Position numbers and translations under genes: made by a program | Source of the DNA: JACTMJ01 sp039812845 | Lineage (GTDB): Bacteria; Acidobacteriota; Terriglobia; Bryobacterales; Bryobacteraceae | Reading direction: 5' to 3' | NCBI GenBank assembly: GCA_039812845.1 | Contig: JBDIBK010000184.1 | Location: forward strand, 1-6,934 | DNA length: 6,934 bases | Notes under the pieces: model-generated | Database searches by the model: none | Told to the model about the DNA's origin: nothing | The model's input: the letters and a program-made list of their open reading frames with translations, nothing else | Part shown: positions 1 through 6,398 of the stretch, piece by piece | Layout: each line of letters starts with the position of its first letter | How positions within the stretch are numbered: the stretch's first letter is position 1

Positions 1-1652
1 GGCTGGCTCCATTCGCTGATGCTCATGAGCGCGGAATCCTTCGGCAGCCTGGGAACAAGCGCTTCGCTGAGCGGCCTGCCCCATCCCCAGTCCCAACTGA
101 CGATCTCCGCCGTCTTGCTCCGCGCACGAACCCCGTCCCGAAACGCCGCGATCAACTCCGCAATCGTCTCCGCGCCGCTGCGCTTTGAGCAGCGCGGGCA
201 ATCGGGCGCCACGGGGTTCTTGTCTCCCCACGCCCCTCCGTGGGAAAAGCAATTCGTGTGGTTCTCTGACATCGTAATGGAGAACACGCCGCCCAGTCCG
301 GGAGCCTCGCCGAAGACATGGCTCAGCGAATCGCGGACCCAATCCCGCACCATTTCCGTCGACGTACACATCGAATAGAGGTCCTGGAATTTGCTCCCCC
401 GAATCCCTTCGCGCGAGCGGAAGAACGAGGCCGGCATCGCTCGGGGTTCGTTGAGATACAGGTAGATCTTCAGGCCATAGCGGTCCGCGCGCGAAACCAG
501 TTTTCGCAGGTTCGCGAGCCGCGTCCGCCAGCCCTCGCCGAACTCGGGAAACGTCGTGCTCGGGGCCAGGTTGTTCAGCACGGCCTGGATCCACACCCCG
601 CCCATTCCGGACATGGCCGCGCGTTCCAGGTAGCCGTCCGGCAACCCGGCAGCATCGCCTTCCATCAGCGGATCGCCATACAAGGCGAAGTACGAATAGC
701 AATAGCGCGGGGACCACAGTTCCCGGCGGCTCTGTTCGCCCAGCCGCAGGAATGGGGCCTCCCGCCGCTCCATCTGGTTTTCCAGTTCGTAGACGGCCCG
801 CTGCAGCGCCGCCGGGTCCTGCGCCCTAAGCTCTATTTCACCAGCTTCAATCCGTGCCTCCCAGCCAGGCCGGGCGGGGTCCACTCGCAAGGCGATCCGT
901 TTCTTCCCGGCTCCCGGCTTCGCCCGCATGCGCTGCTCCAGGAACCATCGGAGATGTTCGGCAGCCGGCGCAGCGGGGCCTTGCGCGACGATAGACCACT
1001 CTTCCCCAAGCTCGATTTCCGCTATCGACCGGCGAAGCCCCGGTGTCCGCAGCACGCTCTCCGGGCGGCGATGAAATTCCTCGACAAACGCGAACCGTTC
1101 CTCGCCCGGCTCGTTCAATTTGTCGCCAAACCATTTCGTGAGCAGCGAGCGGATTTCCGCCGCCCGCCGCGCTTCTTCCGGGGTCGGCGGACGGTAGCGC
1201 AGCGGCTCGCAATCCGGCTTCACCCGCCCCAGCTTGATGTCCAGAAAATCGTCTTCCTTCAGCGTGAACTCGTACCGCGCCTCCGTCCACCCCAGCAGCT
1301 CCACAATCTGCCGCTCGGGCAGCAGGTGCCAGTTCTGGCGAATCACCGTGATGTAGATTCGCTTCAACTGGTCTTCGCTCAATTGCCTCTTCGGGGGCAG
1401 CCCCATGGACGCGGCAATCTCCCGGATCCGCGCCGGGGTGCCCGCCACCACCGCCGCCATCCTGTCCAGATTCGCGAGTTCCCAGTTGCGCCAGACAAAC
1501 TGATGGAGACGGCTGGGGAAGTGCTCCTCCGCCAGCGCGGGGATGGGCTTGAGAGTCTCGGCCTGTGCGGGAACCCCACACCAAGGAAGCCCCACCAGCC
1601 CCGCATTTGCGGCCTGCAAAAACGTTCTGCGATTGATCCACTCCGGCTTCAA
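1..1652 (-). CDS. Tat-exported glycoside hydrolase-like protein (GH20-like N-domain plus TIM-barrel-like region), 3' end beyond window
   Basis: An uninterrupted frame starts at TTG and gives 550 residues before the left edge. The start is supported by AGGAG six bases upstream. Residues 7-13 (NRRTFLQ) form a twin-arginine motif, followed by a hydrophobic stretch and a likely AQA cleavage site at residue 31, so export in folded form is expected. Residues about 250-310 (ARIEAGEIELRAQDPAALQR and onward) resemble the alpha/beta domain that precedes the barrel in GH20 hexosaminidases and GH67 alpha-glucuronidases. From W313 (WSPRYCYSYF) the pattern fits a TIM barrel: GVWIQAVLNNL, then YGLKIYLYLNEP, then ENHTNC at 463-468, a CPRC pair at 485-488, and VSWDWGWG at 518-525. 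Similar ENxTxC/CPRCSKR proteins occur, from memory, in other carbohydrate-degrading bacteria, usually unnamed. Substrate and catalytic residues cannot be assigned. It is divergent from the oxidoreductase gene. Sure of the gene, moderately sure of the hydrolase fold. Confidence 0.85.
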   Translation of the reverse strand, partial: MKPEWINRRTFLQAANAGLVGLPWCGVPAQAETLKPIPALAEEHFPSRLHQFVWRNWELANLDRMAAVVAGTPARIREIAASMGLPPKRQLSEDQLKRIYITVIRQNWHLLPERQIVELLGWTEARYEFTLKEDDFLDIKLGRVKPDCEPLRYRPPTPEEARRAAEIRSLLTKWFGDKLNEPGEERFAFVEEFHRRPESVLRTPGLRRSIAEIELGEEWSIVAQGPAAPAAEHLRWFLEQRMRAKPGAGKKRIALRVDPARPGWEARIEAGEIELRAQDPAALQRAVYELENQMERREAPFLRLGEQSRRELWSPRYCYSYFALYGDPLMEGDAAGLPDGYLERAAMSGMGGVWIQAVLNNLAPSTTFPEFGEGWRTRLANLRKLVSRADRYGLKIYLYLNEPRAMPASFFRSREGIRGSKFQDLYSMCTSTEMVRDWVRDSLSHVFGEAPGLGGVFSITMSENHTNCFSHGGAWGDKNPVAPDCPRCSKRSGAETIAELIAAFRDGVRARSKTAEIVSWDWGWGRPLSEALVPRLPKDSALMSISEWSQ

Positions 1653-1658
1653 CGCTTT

Positions 1659-1663
1659 CTCCT
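1659..1663 (-). promoter_or_regulatory. Shine-Dalgarno AGGAG of the exported hydrolase-like gene
   Basis: On the minus strand AGGAG, within GAGAGGAGAAAG, lies six bases before a TTG codon. No ATG or GTG in that frame is near the twin-arginine motif, so this site decides the unusual TTG start. Confidence 0.75.
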
Positions 1664-1742
1664 CTCGCTCGCGATCGGTCTCGACTGCTGAGAGTCTTAC
1701 ACATCCTTGCAACAGACCGCATTGCCGCCGGGTATATCGCAA

Positions 1743-1758
1743 CCGCAGCCCTCTGCGG
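1743..1758. repeat. Inverted repeat CCGCAG-CCCT-CTGCGG (hairpin or operator candidate)
   Basis: Two perfect 6-bp arms flank a 4-base loop in the divergent intergenic region, 33 bp before the oxidoreductase start. It could be a protein-binding palindrome or an RNA hairpin. It shares bases with the longer-range inverted repeat at 1748-1790, so the two could not form at once. Six-base arms in GC-rich DNA can arise by chance, and no function is shown. Confidence 0.4.
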
Positions 1759-1790
1759 CGCCACCAGCGCACGGGCTAGAATCAGAGGGC
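1748..1790. repeat. Long-range inverted repeat GCCCTCTG / CAGAGGGC covering the oxidoreductase SD region
   Basis: The 8-base arm at 1748-1755 is perfectly complementary to the arm at 1783-1790, with 27 bases between. The right arm contains the purine-rich GAGG just before the ATG at 1792. If the transcript starts upstream of 1748, this pairing would bury the ribosome-binding region. The left arm also takes part in the local hairpin at 1743-1758. Confidence 0.4.
1777..1782 (+). promoter_or_regulatory. Possible -10 element TAGAAT close to the oxidoreductase start
   Basis: TAGAAT matches the bacterial -10 consensus at five of six positions and ends 9 bases before the ATG. Transcription from it would start only 2-3 bases ahead of the start codon, giving an essentially leaderless mRNA. 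No good -35 element sits 16-18 bases upstream, so this is weak. Confidence 0.25.
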
Positions 1791-1791
1791 A

Positions 1792-3099
1792 ATGCACTCC
1801 GTCTCCCCCGCGAACGCGGACCTTCGCCTGATCACCATTAATCCCGGACACTTCCATGCCGCTCTTCTGCAGAAGCGGCAGCTTCCGGGAATCTCCCCGG
1901 AAGCCCACGTCTACGGCCCGCTGGGGCCGGACCTGCTGGCGCATCTGGACCGCATCTCCCGCTTCAATGCGCGCGCCGAAGACCCCACCGGCTGGAACCT
2001 GCGCGTCTATGCCGGGGAGAACTATCTCGAAAAGATGCTCGCCGACGCGCCCGGCGATATCGTGGTTCTCTCCGGGCGCAATGCGAGGAAGCTCGACTAC
2101 GTTGAGGCCGCCGTGAACGCCGGGCTGCACGTGCTTGCGGATAAGCCGCTTATCCTCGAACGCGCCCAGCACGCGAGGCTCCTGGAGATTCTCAACACGG
2201 CCCGCGGCCGGAAGCTGGTCGTCGCGGATGCGATGACGCAGCGTTTCGAAGTCACCTGCCAGTTGGTGCGTGAACTGGTCAACGATCCCTCCATCTTCGG
2301 TGAGCGCATCCCTGGCTCCCTGGAGGAACCGGCCGTTCGCATGGAGAGCGTGCATTCACTCTTGAAGCGCGTCGCCGGGGTCCCGAATCTGCGGCCGCTG
2401 TGGTTCTTTGATATCGCCGAACAGGGCGAAGGACTCACCGACGTGGGCACCCATCTGGTGGACCTCGTGCAATGGATTCTCATGCCGGAGCGCGAGGTGA
2501 ACTTCGCCACCGACGTTGCACTTCTCCGCGCCACCCGCTGGCCCACCACGCTCAGCCTCGATCAGCTTCGCCAGGTCACCGGCCTGCCGCTCGATTCTCC
2601 CACGCAGCCAGCGCCGCTCGACTACTTCTGCAACAACACCGTCAACTACACGCTGGGCGGCACGCAGGTGTCGCTCGATATCCGCTGGGATGTGGAGTCC
2701 CCGCCGGGAGTGCCGGATAAGGAGTACATCCTCTTTCGCGGCAGCCGGGCACGCATTGAGATCCGCCAGAATGAGGACGCGAATTGGATTCCCGAGATCC
2801 ACGTGCTGCCCGTGGATCCGGTGGAAACACCGGCACTGCGAGAGGCTCTCGGCGAGCGCGTCGAAGCTTTGCAATCCACCTTTGAAGGGCTTGGCCTTCT
2901 CGAATTCCCCTCGGAGTTTCGCCTCGACATTCCTTCCCGCTTCCGGATCGGCCATGAAGCGCATTTCTCGAAGCTCGCGAACGCGTTCCTCCGGGCTGTG
3001 CGGGATCCCGCTTCCGTTCCGGCTTGGGAGCATTCGTATCTGGCCGCGAAGTATTTCGTCACCACGGAAGGGGTCGCGCTGGCGCGGCGAGCCTCATAG
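1792..3099 (+). CDS. Gfo/Idh/MocA-type oxidoreductase with putative-oxidoreductase C-terminal domain
   Basis: This 435-residue protein has no signal peptide, so it is expected in the cytoplasm. Family members carry out NAD(P)-dependent redox chemistry on sugars, sugar acids or glycosides. It begins with the Rossmann-like strand LRLITINPGHFHAALLQK (residues 11-28), which is characteristic of one subgroup and replaces the usual GxGxxG loop. Next come DIVVLSGRNA, then HVLADKP with D117-K118-P119 (the EKP-type catalytic lysine motif), WFFDIAEQGEGLTDVGTHLVD with D217 and H221 in the family's DxGxH position, and a C-terminal beta-rich domain (NYTLGGTQVSLDIRWDVESP, then the LFRGSRARIEIRQ segment). 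An in-frame TAG at 1777 makes the ATG the only sensible start. The SD is weak and close (GAGG, three bases away). It overlaps the convergent DUF488 gene by 6 bp. Substrate is unknown. Confidence 0.92.
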   Translation: MHSVSPANADLRLITINPGHFHAALLQKRQLPGISPEAHVYGPLGPDLLAHLDRISRFNARAEDPTGWNLRVYAGENYLEKMLADAPGDIVVLSGRNARKLDYVEAAVNAGLHVLADKPLILERAQHARLLEILNTARGRKLVVADAMTQRFEVTCQLVRELVNDPSIFGERIPGSLEEPAVRMESVHSLLKRVAGVPNLRPLWFFDIAEQGEGLTDVGTHLVDLVQWILMPEREVNFATDVALLRATRWPTTLSLDQLRQVTGLPLDSPTQPAPLDYFCNNTVNYTLGGTQVSLDIRWDVESPPGVPDKEYILFRGSRARIEIRQNEDANWIPEIHVLPVDPVETPALREALGERVEALQSTFEGLGLLEFPSEFRLDIPSRFRIGHEAHFSKLANAFLRAVRDPASVPAWEHSYLAAKYFVTTEGVALARRAS

Positions 3100-3714
3100 C
3101 GCGGCCGGCGGCGCTTCCGTCCGCATATCGCCGGGATAGGTGACTTGAGTTCCCGTCACCTTCGCAAACGGAGTCAGCTTGTGGATCTGCGTCCCGGTGA
3201 GGCTGGTGATCTCACGCGCTTCGATTCCGCGAGCCAGCAGCGCGTCCGCGATCAGGGAACGGTGGCAGCGCCACGGGACGGCCTCCGCGCACATGATGGC
3301 CACCCGCTCCTCCTTGGCCAGCGCAATCAGTTCGTCGAGGTGCTCCCGGAACTGTGGCGTCTGCATGTAATCGGCGAAGCCGCGAAAACTCGCGTTGTGC
3401 CATGCCGTATTGACGGAATCCGCGTGCGTGGGCCGGAACCCTCCCAGCCCCCGCAGGTAGCTGTAATGCAGGCGGGCCGAATGCAGCGCGCGCGAAAGAT
3501 CGTCCCGGTTGAACTGCGGATTGTGCCGCGAACGCGGGACCGTCCGCACATCCACGAGTCGCCTCACATCGTGGGCTTTGAGAAGGCGGATAAACTCCTC
3601 GATCGGGCGGGTGGAATGGCCGATGGTGAAGATCGCTGGGGATCTCGCCGGGCCATGCTCCGCCTGGAGTTTATCCGCCGGAAGCGCCACATCCATGCCC
3701 GTCAGAGCCTCCAT
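3094..3714 (-). CDS. DUF488 domain-containing protein
   Basis: This is a small soluble protein of 206 residues from the first ATG, of unknown biochemical function. The family signature is clear: IFTIGHSTRPIEEF (28-41), VDVRTVPRSRHNPQFN (54-69), YLRGLGGFRP (86-95), and the C-terminal MCAEAVPWRCHR (141-152) with C142, E144, C150 and H151. The first ATG has no good SD. A second ATG at 3696 has GGAGG 11 bases upstream, and the conserved domain starts only at residue 28, so the true protein may be about 200 residues. It follows the heparinase-family gene by 28 bp on the same strand with no terminator seen between them, which suggests cotranscription. Its last codon and stop overlap the stop of the convergent oxidoreductase. 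Membership is certain, function is not. Confidence 0.92.
   Translation of the reverse strand: MEALTGMDVALPADKLQAEHGPARSPAIFTIGHSTRPIEEFIRLLKAHDVRRLVDVRTVPRSRHNPQFNRDDLSRALHSARLHYSYLRGLGGFRPTHADSVNTAWHNASFRGFADYMQTPQFREHLDELIALAKEERVAIMCAEAVPWRCHRSLIADALLARGIEAREITSLTGTQIHKLTPFAKVTGTQVTYPGDMRTEAPPAAL
3708..3712 (-). promoter_or_regulatory. Possible Shine-Dalgarno GGAGG favouring an internal start of the DUF488 gene
   Basis: GGAGG lies just inside the longest frame and 11 bases before the in-frame ATG at 3696. The spacing is longer than ideal, but the first ATG at 3714 has no comparable site, so translation from 3696 is plausible. Confidence 0.35.
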
Positions 3715-3742
3715 CCGTACATTTCGTTTTGCGGCCCCAGCC

Positions 3743-6160
3743 TTATCGCCTCGCGGGCTCCCCTTGCCCGGCGAGCGAGACTTCCACCGAGCGTGCGCCG
3801 CGCGGCCAGGCGAAAGAGAGCACTCCCTCCGCGCTCGCCGTCACGGCCTGCCGGTTCACCAGATACTTTGCACCGCGGCGGGCATCCATCACCAGACCTC
3901 GTTCCACGCCGCCGCCGCTCAAACGAACACGATCAAGCGGGAGGTCCTCGCGCGCGAACACGATTACTGTGGAACCCACCCGCGCTGCGTCCACTCCCTC
4001 ACCCGCACTCCAGGTTTCCACCGCGGGCAGCGCGCGTGCGTCGTCGCGCAGGCGAGGCAGCAGCACATTCAGGAACTGGTGCCGCGTCCCCGGCACAGTG
4101 GGTTCAAGCTCGGTTCTCCAAAGGCCGGGCTGCTTCGAATCCGTGGCGCGGGGCGGGGCCGCCGATTCGAGATTCACGCCGTTGAAGCCGTTCGCCTGGT
4201 CGCTATCCTTCTCGACGTAGCCTCGGTAGTGCGGGCCGCCGATCTTCAGGAAGCGCGCCTCCTTCGGCAGCAAAGCCACCTGTGTCAGCTTCCCGCGCTC
4301 GTGCGACGTCGCCATCCGCCGGTCTTCGCTTTCGAGGATTCCGTCCTCCGCACCGTTCCCCGCGAGCAATCGCTCGTGCGCGCTCTCCGGTTTTGCAAAA
4401 GCGTGCAGCAGAAACTTCGGCAGATACGAGGCGTTCGTCGTCTCCACGCGGTCGTACACCACGAACGCCTCTTCCTTCCGCAGATAAAGGAACTGCCGCG
4501 TGACCAGGCTCACCTTCGCGGCACTCCCCGGCTCCGCGTAGCGCGTCGAGTTGTATGCGGAGGTCAGATCGGCCGCAATGAAATCGAAATCGCCGGGCAC
4601 GCTTTCGTACGCGGTGATGTCCGCCCTTTCGAGATGGGGTCCGCTCTTGAGGAGCGCCTTGTAGTGCGCCACCGATTCCGCGTTGAACCCCGTGGGGCTG
4701 ATCACACGCTGCCCGCCCGAAAGCGCATCCCATTCACCCTTTGAGGTTTGTTTCAGCCGTTCCGAAGTCTCGCCGGGCGCAAGAATCAGCAGGCAGTTCG
4801 ACGCCACCGATTGCACGGCATAGCCGAGACGGTAAGCGCCTCCGTAGGGGTTGCCGTTGTAAACGCCCGTGAGCCCCGTGAGTTCGCCGCCGCGCTGGAT
4901 GCTGAAATGTCCCGCGTCATAGTGGTCATGATGCGCGAGCAGATCGCCGGCCTTGAATGTGGCATACATCTCATCGGGGTCGCCCCATTTGCCGCGAAAG
5001 AAAGCCACCCCGAGCGAATCCCGCCCGAACAGCCTCGCTTGCGGCAGATGGGCGCGCAGCCACAATTCCGGCTTCGCGCGGTCGTAACCGCTCGCGGGTC
5101 GGGAAGAAGGATCGTAGGAGAGCGCGACATACCAGCGCAGGCCCCGCCCGCCGTAGGGGTTAGGTGAGCGCTTGCGGAAATAGTCCGCGCCCGCCATCAG
5201 CGCCGGGTCGCGCGTGAGCCTGGCTGTGTAATCCATGCTCATTTCCCAATAGCCGATTGTGCCCAGCTTGCCGCTGTACCCCGCATCGCCGTACGGCTCA
5301 AAAGTGCCGCTCGGCGTGTATTGGTACAGCGTCCATAGGCCGATCTTTCGCGCCACCGAACGGATGCGGATTCCCGCCAGGCGTTCCTTTCCCGTGGCGG
5401 TCAAAAAGCAATCGGCCGCCATCAGGTAGGGCGCGGCGCGGTTGTGGATCCAATAGCTTGGCCCTTCCGGCCAGCCTTCCGCGTAATCGTAGGCGCGAAG
5501 CGCCTCGGCGTAGTGGGCGGCGGCGCGTTCCAGGTTCCGCTTTTCACCGGAGCGGTCTCCCAATGCAAGCGCGGCGATCATGGCCCCGTTCGCGGCCTGG
5601 CTGCGCCCATGCCACATCGCCATCCAGCCGTCGTCCAGATGCGCAAGTTCGGTCGAAAGCCGTTCGCCGATGCGCGCGGCCACGGCCTCTCGCCGCTCGG
5701 GGGTAAACGATGGATGATGGTAAAGCCAATCCCACGCCATCGCGAAGGCCCAGATGTCGGAGTACGTCCCAGGGCCGCTCTTTGAGATCGGGGCATTCTC
5801 CAGCCGCTCTATCGCGGCCTGCGCGAAACGCTCCTCCCCGGTCACCACCCAGAACGCGGCGAACGCCGCCGGGCTCTTGCTTCCGTCCCCTTCCGCGAGC
5901 GCCTTGTCGAAGATCTCGCGAAACTCCGGGTCCGTGGCGTGGAGCGTTCGCATCTCGGCGAAACTCCGGCCCGGTGAGACCCCATCCGCCGGCCGGAAGA
6001 TCAGGCGCGGGTGCCCTGGCAGCACGTTCACCGCCTCCACAGCCGGAGGGGGCAGGAACTTCGGGGCAGTTCCAGCGGAACGGTTGCCCTGCGCCAGCGC
6101 CAGTTGCCCGCTGACCAACGCGCAGAGCATCGCCAACCCGGCCAAGCCGGTGAGGTTCAT
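3743..6160 (-). CDS. Secreted heparinase II/III-family protein (polysaccharide lyase-like)
   Basis: The chosen ATG gives 805 residues and follows AAAGGA by six bases. Residues 1-23 look like a Sec signal peptide ending ALA-Q, although the n-region lacks a basic residue. The family has an (alpha/alpha) toroid followed by beta-sheet domains and cleaves uronate-containing polysaccharides by elimination. Matching segments are HPRLIFRP, WDWLYHHP (around 143-150), WHGRSQAANGAM (183-194), EGWPEGPSYW (228-237), and FKAGDLLAHHDHYDAGHF, with H411, H413 and D415 in the conserved HxHxD pattern. The usual Asp about 18 residues later is replaced (GLTG, L430/T431), and the usual His of the AHNT segment is Ser454 (SVASNC). 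These two positions are metal ligands in heparinase II, so activity may differ. A C-terminal HQFLNVLLPR segment also fits. It is divergent from the ROK regulator and probably cotranscribed with the DUF488 gene. Family is confident, substrate unknown. Confidence 0.88.
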   Translation of the reverse strand: MNLTGLAGLAMLCALVSGQLALAQGNRSAGTAPKFLPPPAVEAVNVLPGHPRLIFRPADGVSPGRSFAEMRTLHATDPEFREIFDKALAEGDGSKSPAAFAAFWVVTGEERFAQAAIERLENAPISKSGPGTYSDIWAFAMAWDWLYHHPSFTPERREAVAARIGERLSTELAHLDDGWMAMWHGRSQAANGAMIAALALGDRSGEKRNLERAAAHYAEALRAYDYAEGWPEGPSYWIHNRAAPYLMAADCFLTATGKERLAGIRIRSVARKIGLWTLYQYTPSGTFEPYGDAGYSGKLGTIGYWEMSMDYTARLTRDPALMAGADYFRKRSPNPYGGRGLRWYVALSYDPSSRPASGYDRAKPELWLRAHLPQARLFGRDSLGVAFFRGKWGDPDEMYATFKAGDLLAHHDHYDAGHFSIQRGGELTGLTGVYNGNPYGGAYRLGYAVQSVASNCLLILAPGETSERLKQTSKGEWDALSGGQRVISPTGFNAESVAHYKALLKSGPHLERADITAYESVPGDFDFIAADLTSAYNSTRYAEPGSAAKVSLVTRQFLYLRKEEAFVVYDRVETTNASYLPKFLLHAFAKPESAHERLLAGNGAEDGILESEDRRMATSHERGKLTQVALLPKEARFLKIGGPHYRGYVEKDSDQANGFNGVNLESAAPPRATDSKQPGLWRTELEPTVPGTRHQFLNVLLPRLRDDARALPAVETWSAGEGVDAARVGSTVIVFAREDLPLDRVRLSGGGVERGLVMDARRGAKYLVNRQAVTASAEGVLSFAWPRGARSVEVSLAGQGEPARR

Positions 6161-6166
6161 CTGGAT

Positions 6167-6172
6167 TCCTTT
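6167..6172 (-). promoter_or_regulatory. Shine-Dalgarno AAAGGA of the heparinase-family gene
   Basis: AAAGGA on the minus strand sits six bases before the ATG at 6160. It supports that start over an in-frame ATG 17 codons earlier at 6211, which has no comparable site. Confidence 0.65.
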
Positions 6173-6224
6173 CTGGCATCTCTCCCGAATGCCGGGCCGC
6201 TTTGCACCCATCGCCGGCCCGTGA

Positions 6225-6240
6225 GATCCGTGCGCGGATC
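6225..6240. promoter_or_regulatory. 16-bp palindrome GATCCG-TGCG-CGGATC, operator candidate
   Basis: Perfect 6-bp arms surround a 4-base centre, 65 bp upstream of the heparinase-family start and inside the divergent intergenic region. Size and symmetry fit a dimeric repressor site, but a short RNA hairpin in the leader or chance would also explain it. ROK operators known from enterobacteria are AT-rich, unlike this one, so the divergent regulator is not the obvious binder. Confidence 0.35.
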
Positions 6241-6335
6241 CGGGCGGAAGCCCCCGGTTTCACGAGACTGAGCCGGGCTGCGCATCCATGCAGCGCCGCA
6301 CAGAACTCGCTCGCGGCATTCACACCCGATTGCCC

Positions 6336-6364
6336 TTGACTCGAATGCGGCTGGGTGATGAAAT
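6336..6364 (+). promoter_or_regulatory. Candidate promoter of the ROK regulator (TTGACT-17-TGAAAT)
   Basis: TTGACT matches the -35 consensus at five of six bases. It is followed after exactly 17 bases by TGAAAT, a 4/6 match to the -10 box. The predicted start near 6371 gives a leader of about 28 bases that begins at an AT-rich patch. This is the best sigma-70-like pair I can see in the window. Confidence 0.45.
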
Positions 6365-6370
6365 CAACGC

Positions 6371-6393
6371 GTAAGATAACTTAACAAACTAAC
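6371..6393 (+). promoter_or_regulatory. AT-rich leader with small palindrome TAAG-ATAA-CTTA and three TAAC repeats
   Basis: This patch is strikingly AT-rich against GC-rich surroundings. It holds the inverted repeat TAAG/CTTA with a 4-base centre (6372-6383) and three TAAC words at 6377, 6382 and 6390. It lies between the predicted transcription start and the ROK ATG, where an autoregulatory operator would be expected, because known ROK repressors bind AT-rich sites. Alternatively it simply keeps the translation start unstructured, as no SD is present. Confidence 0.35.
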
Positions 6394-6398
6394 CCTGC

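Noticed and set aside
318..1691. A 457-codon open frame on the plus strand opposite the exported hydrolase-like gene
   Set aside because: It is rich in Arg/Pro/His with no recognisable domain, which is typical of an antisense shadow of a GC-rich gene. The opposite strand encodes a coherent Tat signal and enzyme-like domains.
1653..1742. Sigma-70-like promoter for the exported hydrolase-like gene (TTGCGA, TTGCAA and TAAGAC words on the minus strand)
   Set aside because: None of these hexamers pairs with a partner at 16-18 bp spacing, so no promoter could be supported.
847..2355. A 502-codon minus-strand open frame crossing the divergent intergenic region and the start of the oxidoreductase
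   Set aside because: It runs antisense to the oxidoreductase and then out of frame with the hydrolase-like gene. The composition is low-complexity Gly/Ala/Arg. The correct frame with TTG start and SD explains the region better.
2356..3033. A 225-codon minus-strand open frame inside the oxidoreductase
   Set aside because: It is antisense to a clear Gfo/Idh/MocA coding sequence and has no family resemblance of its own.
3715..3742. Terminator or promoter between the heparinase-family and DUF488 genes
   Set aside because: The gap is only 28 bp, with no inverted repeat or U-tract and no -35/-10 pair.
3145..4744. Long plus-strand open frames (346 and 411 codons) opposite the DUF488 and heparinase-family genes
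   Set aside because: They have Arg-rich random composition, cross gene boundaries and lack SD sites. Both real genes on the other strand have strong family motifs.
5544..6323. A 259-codon minus-strand frame overlapping the N-terminal part of the heparinase-family gene
   Set aside because: It is a frame-shifted shadow. The SD at 6167-6172 and the signal peptide belong to the other frame.
6161..6398. Small gene or RNA in the divergent intergenic region
   Set aside because: No short frame has an SD, and no tRNA- or riboswitch-like pattern was seen. Only the palindromes and the promoter-like pair stand out.
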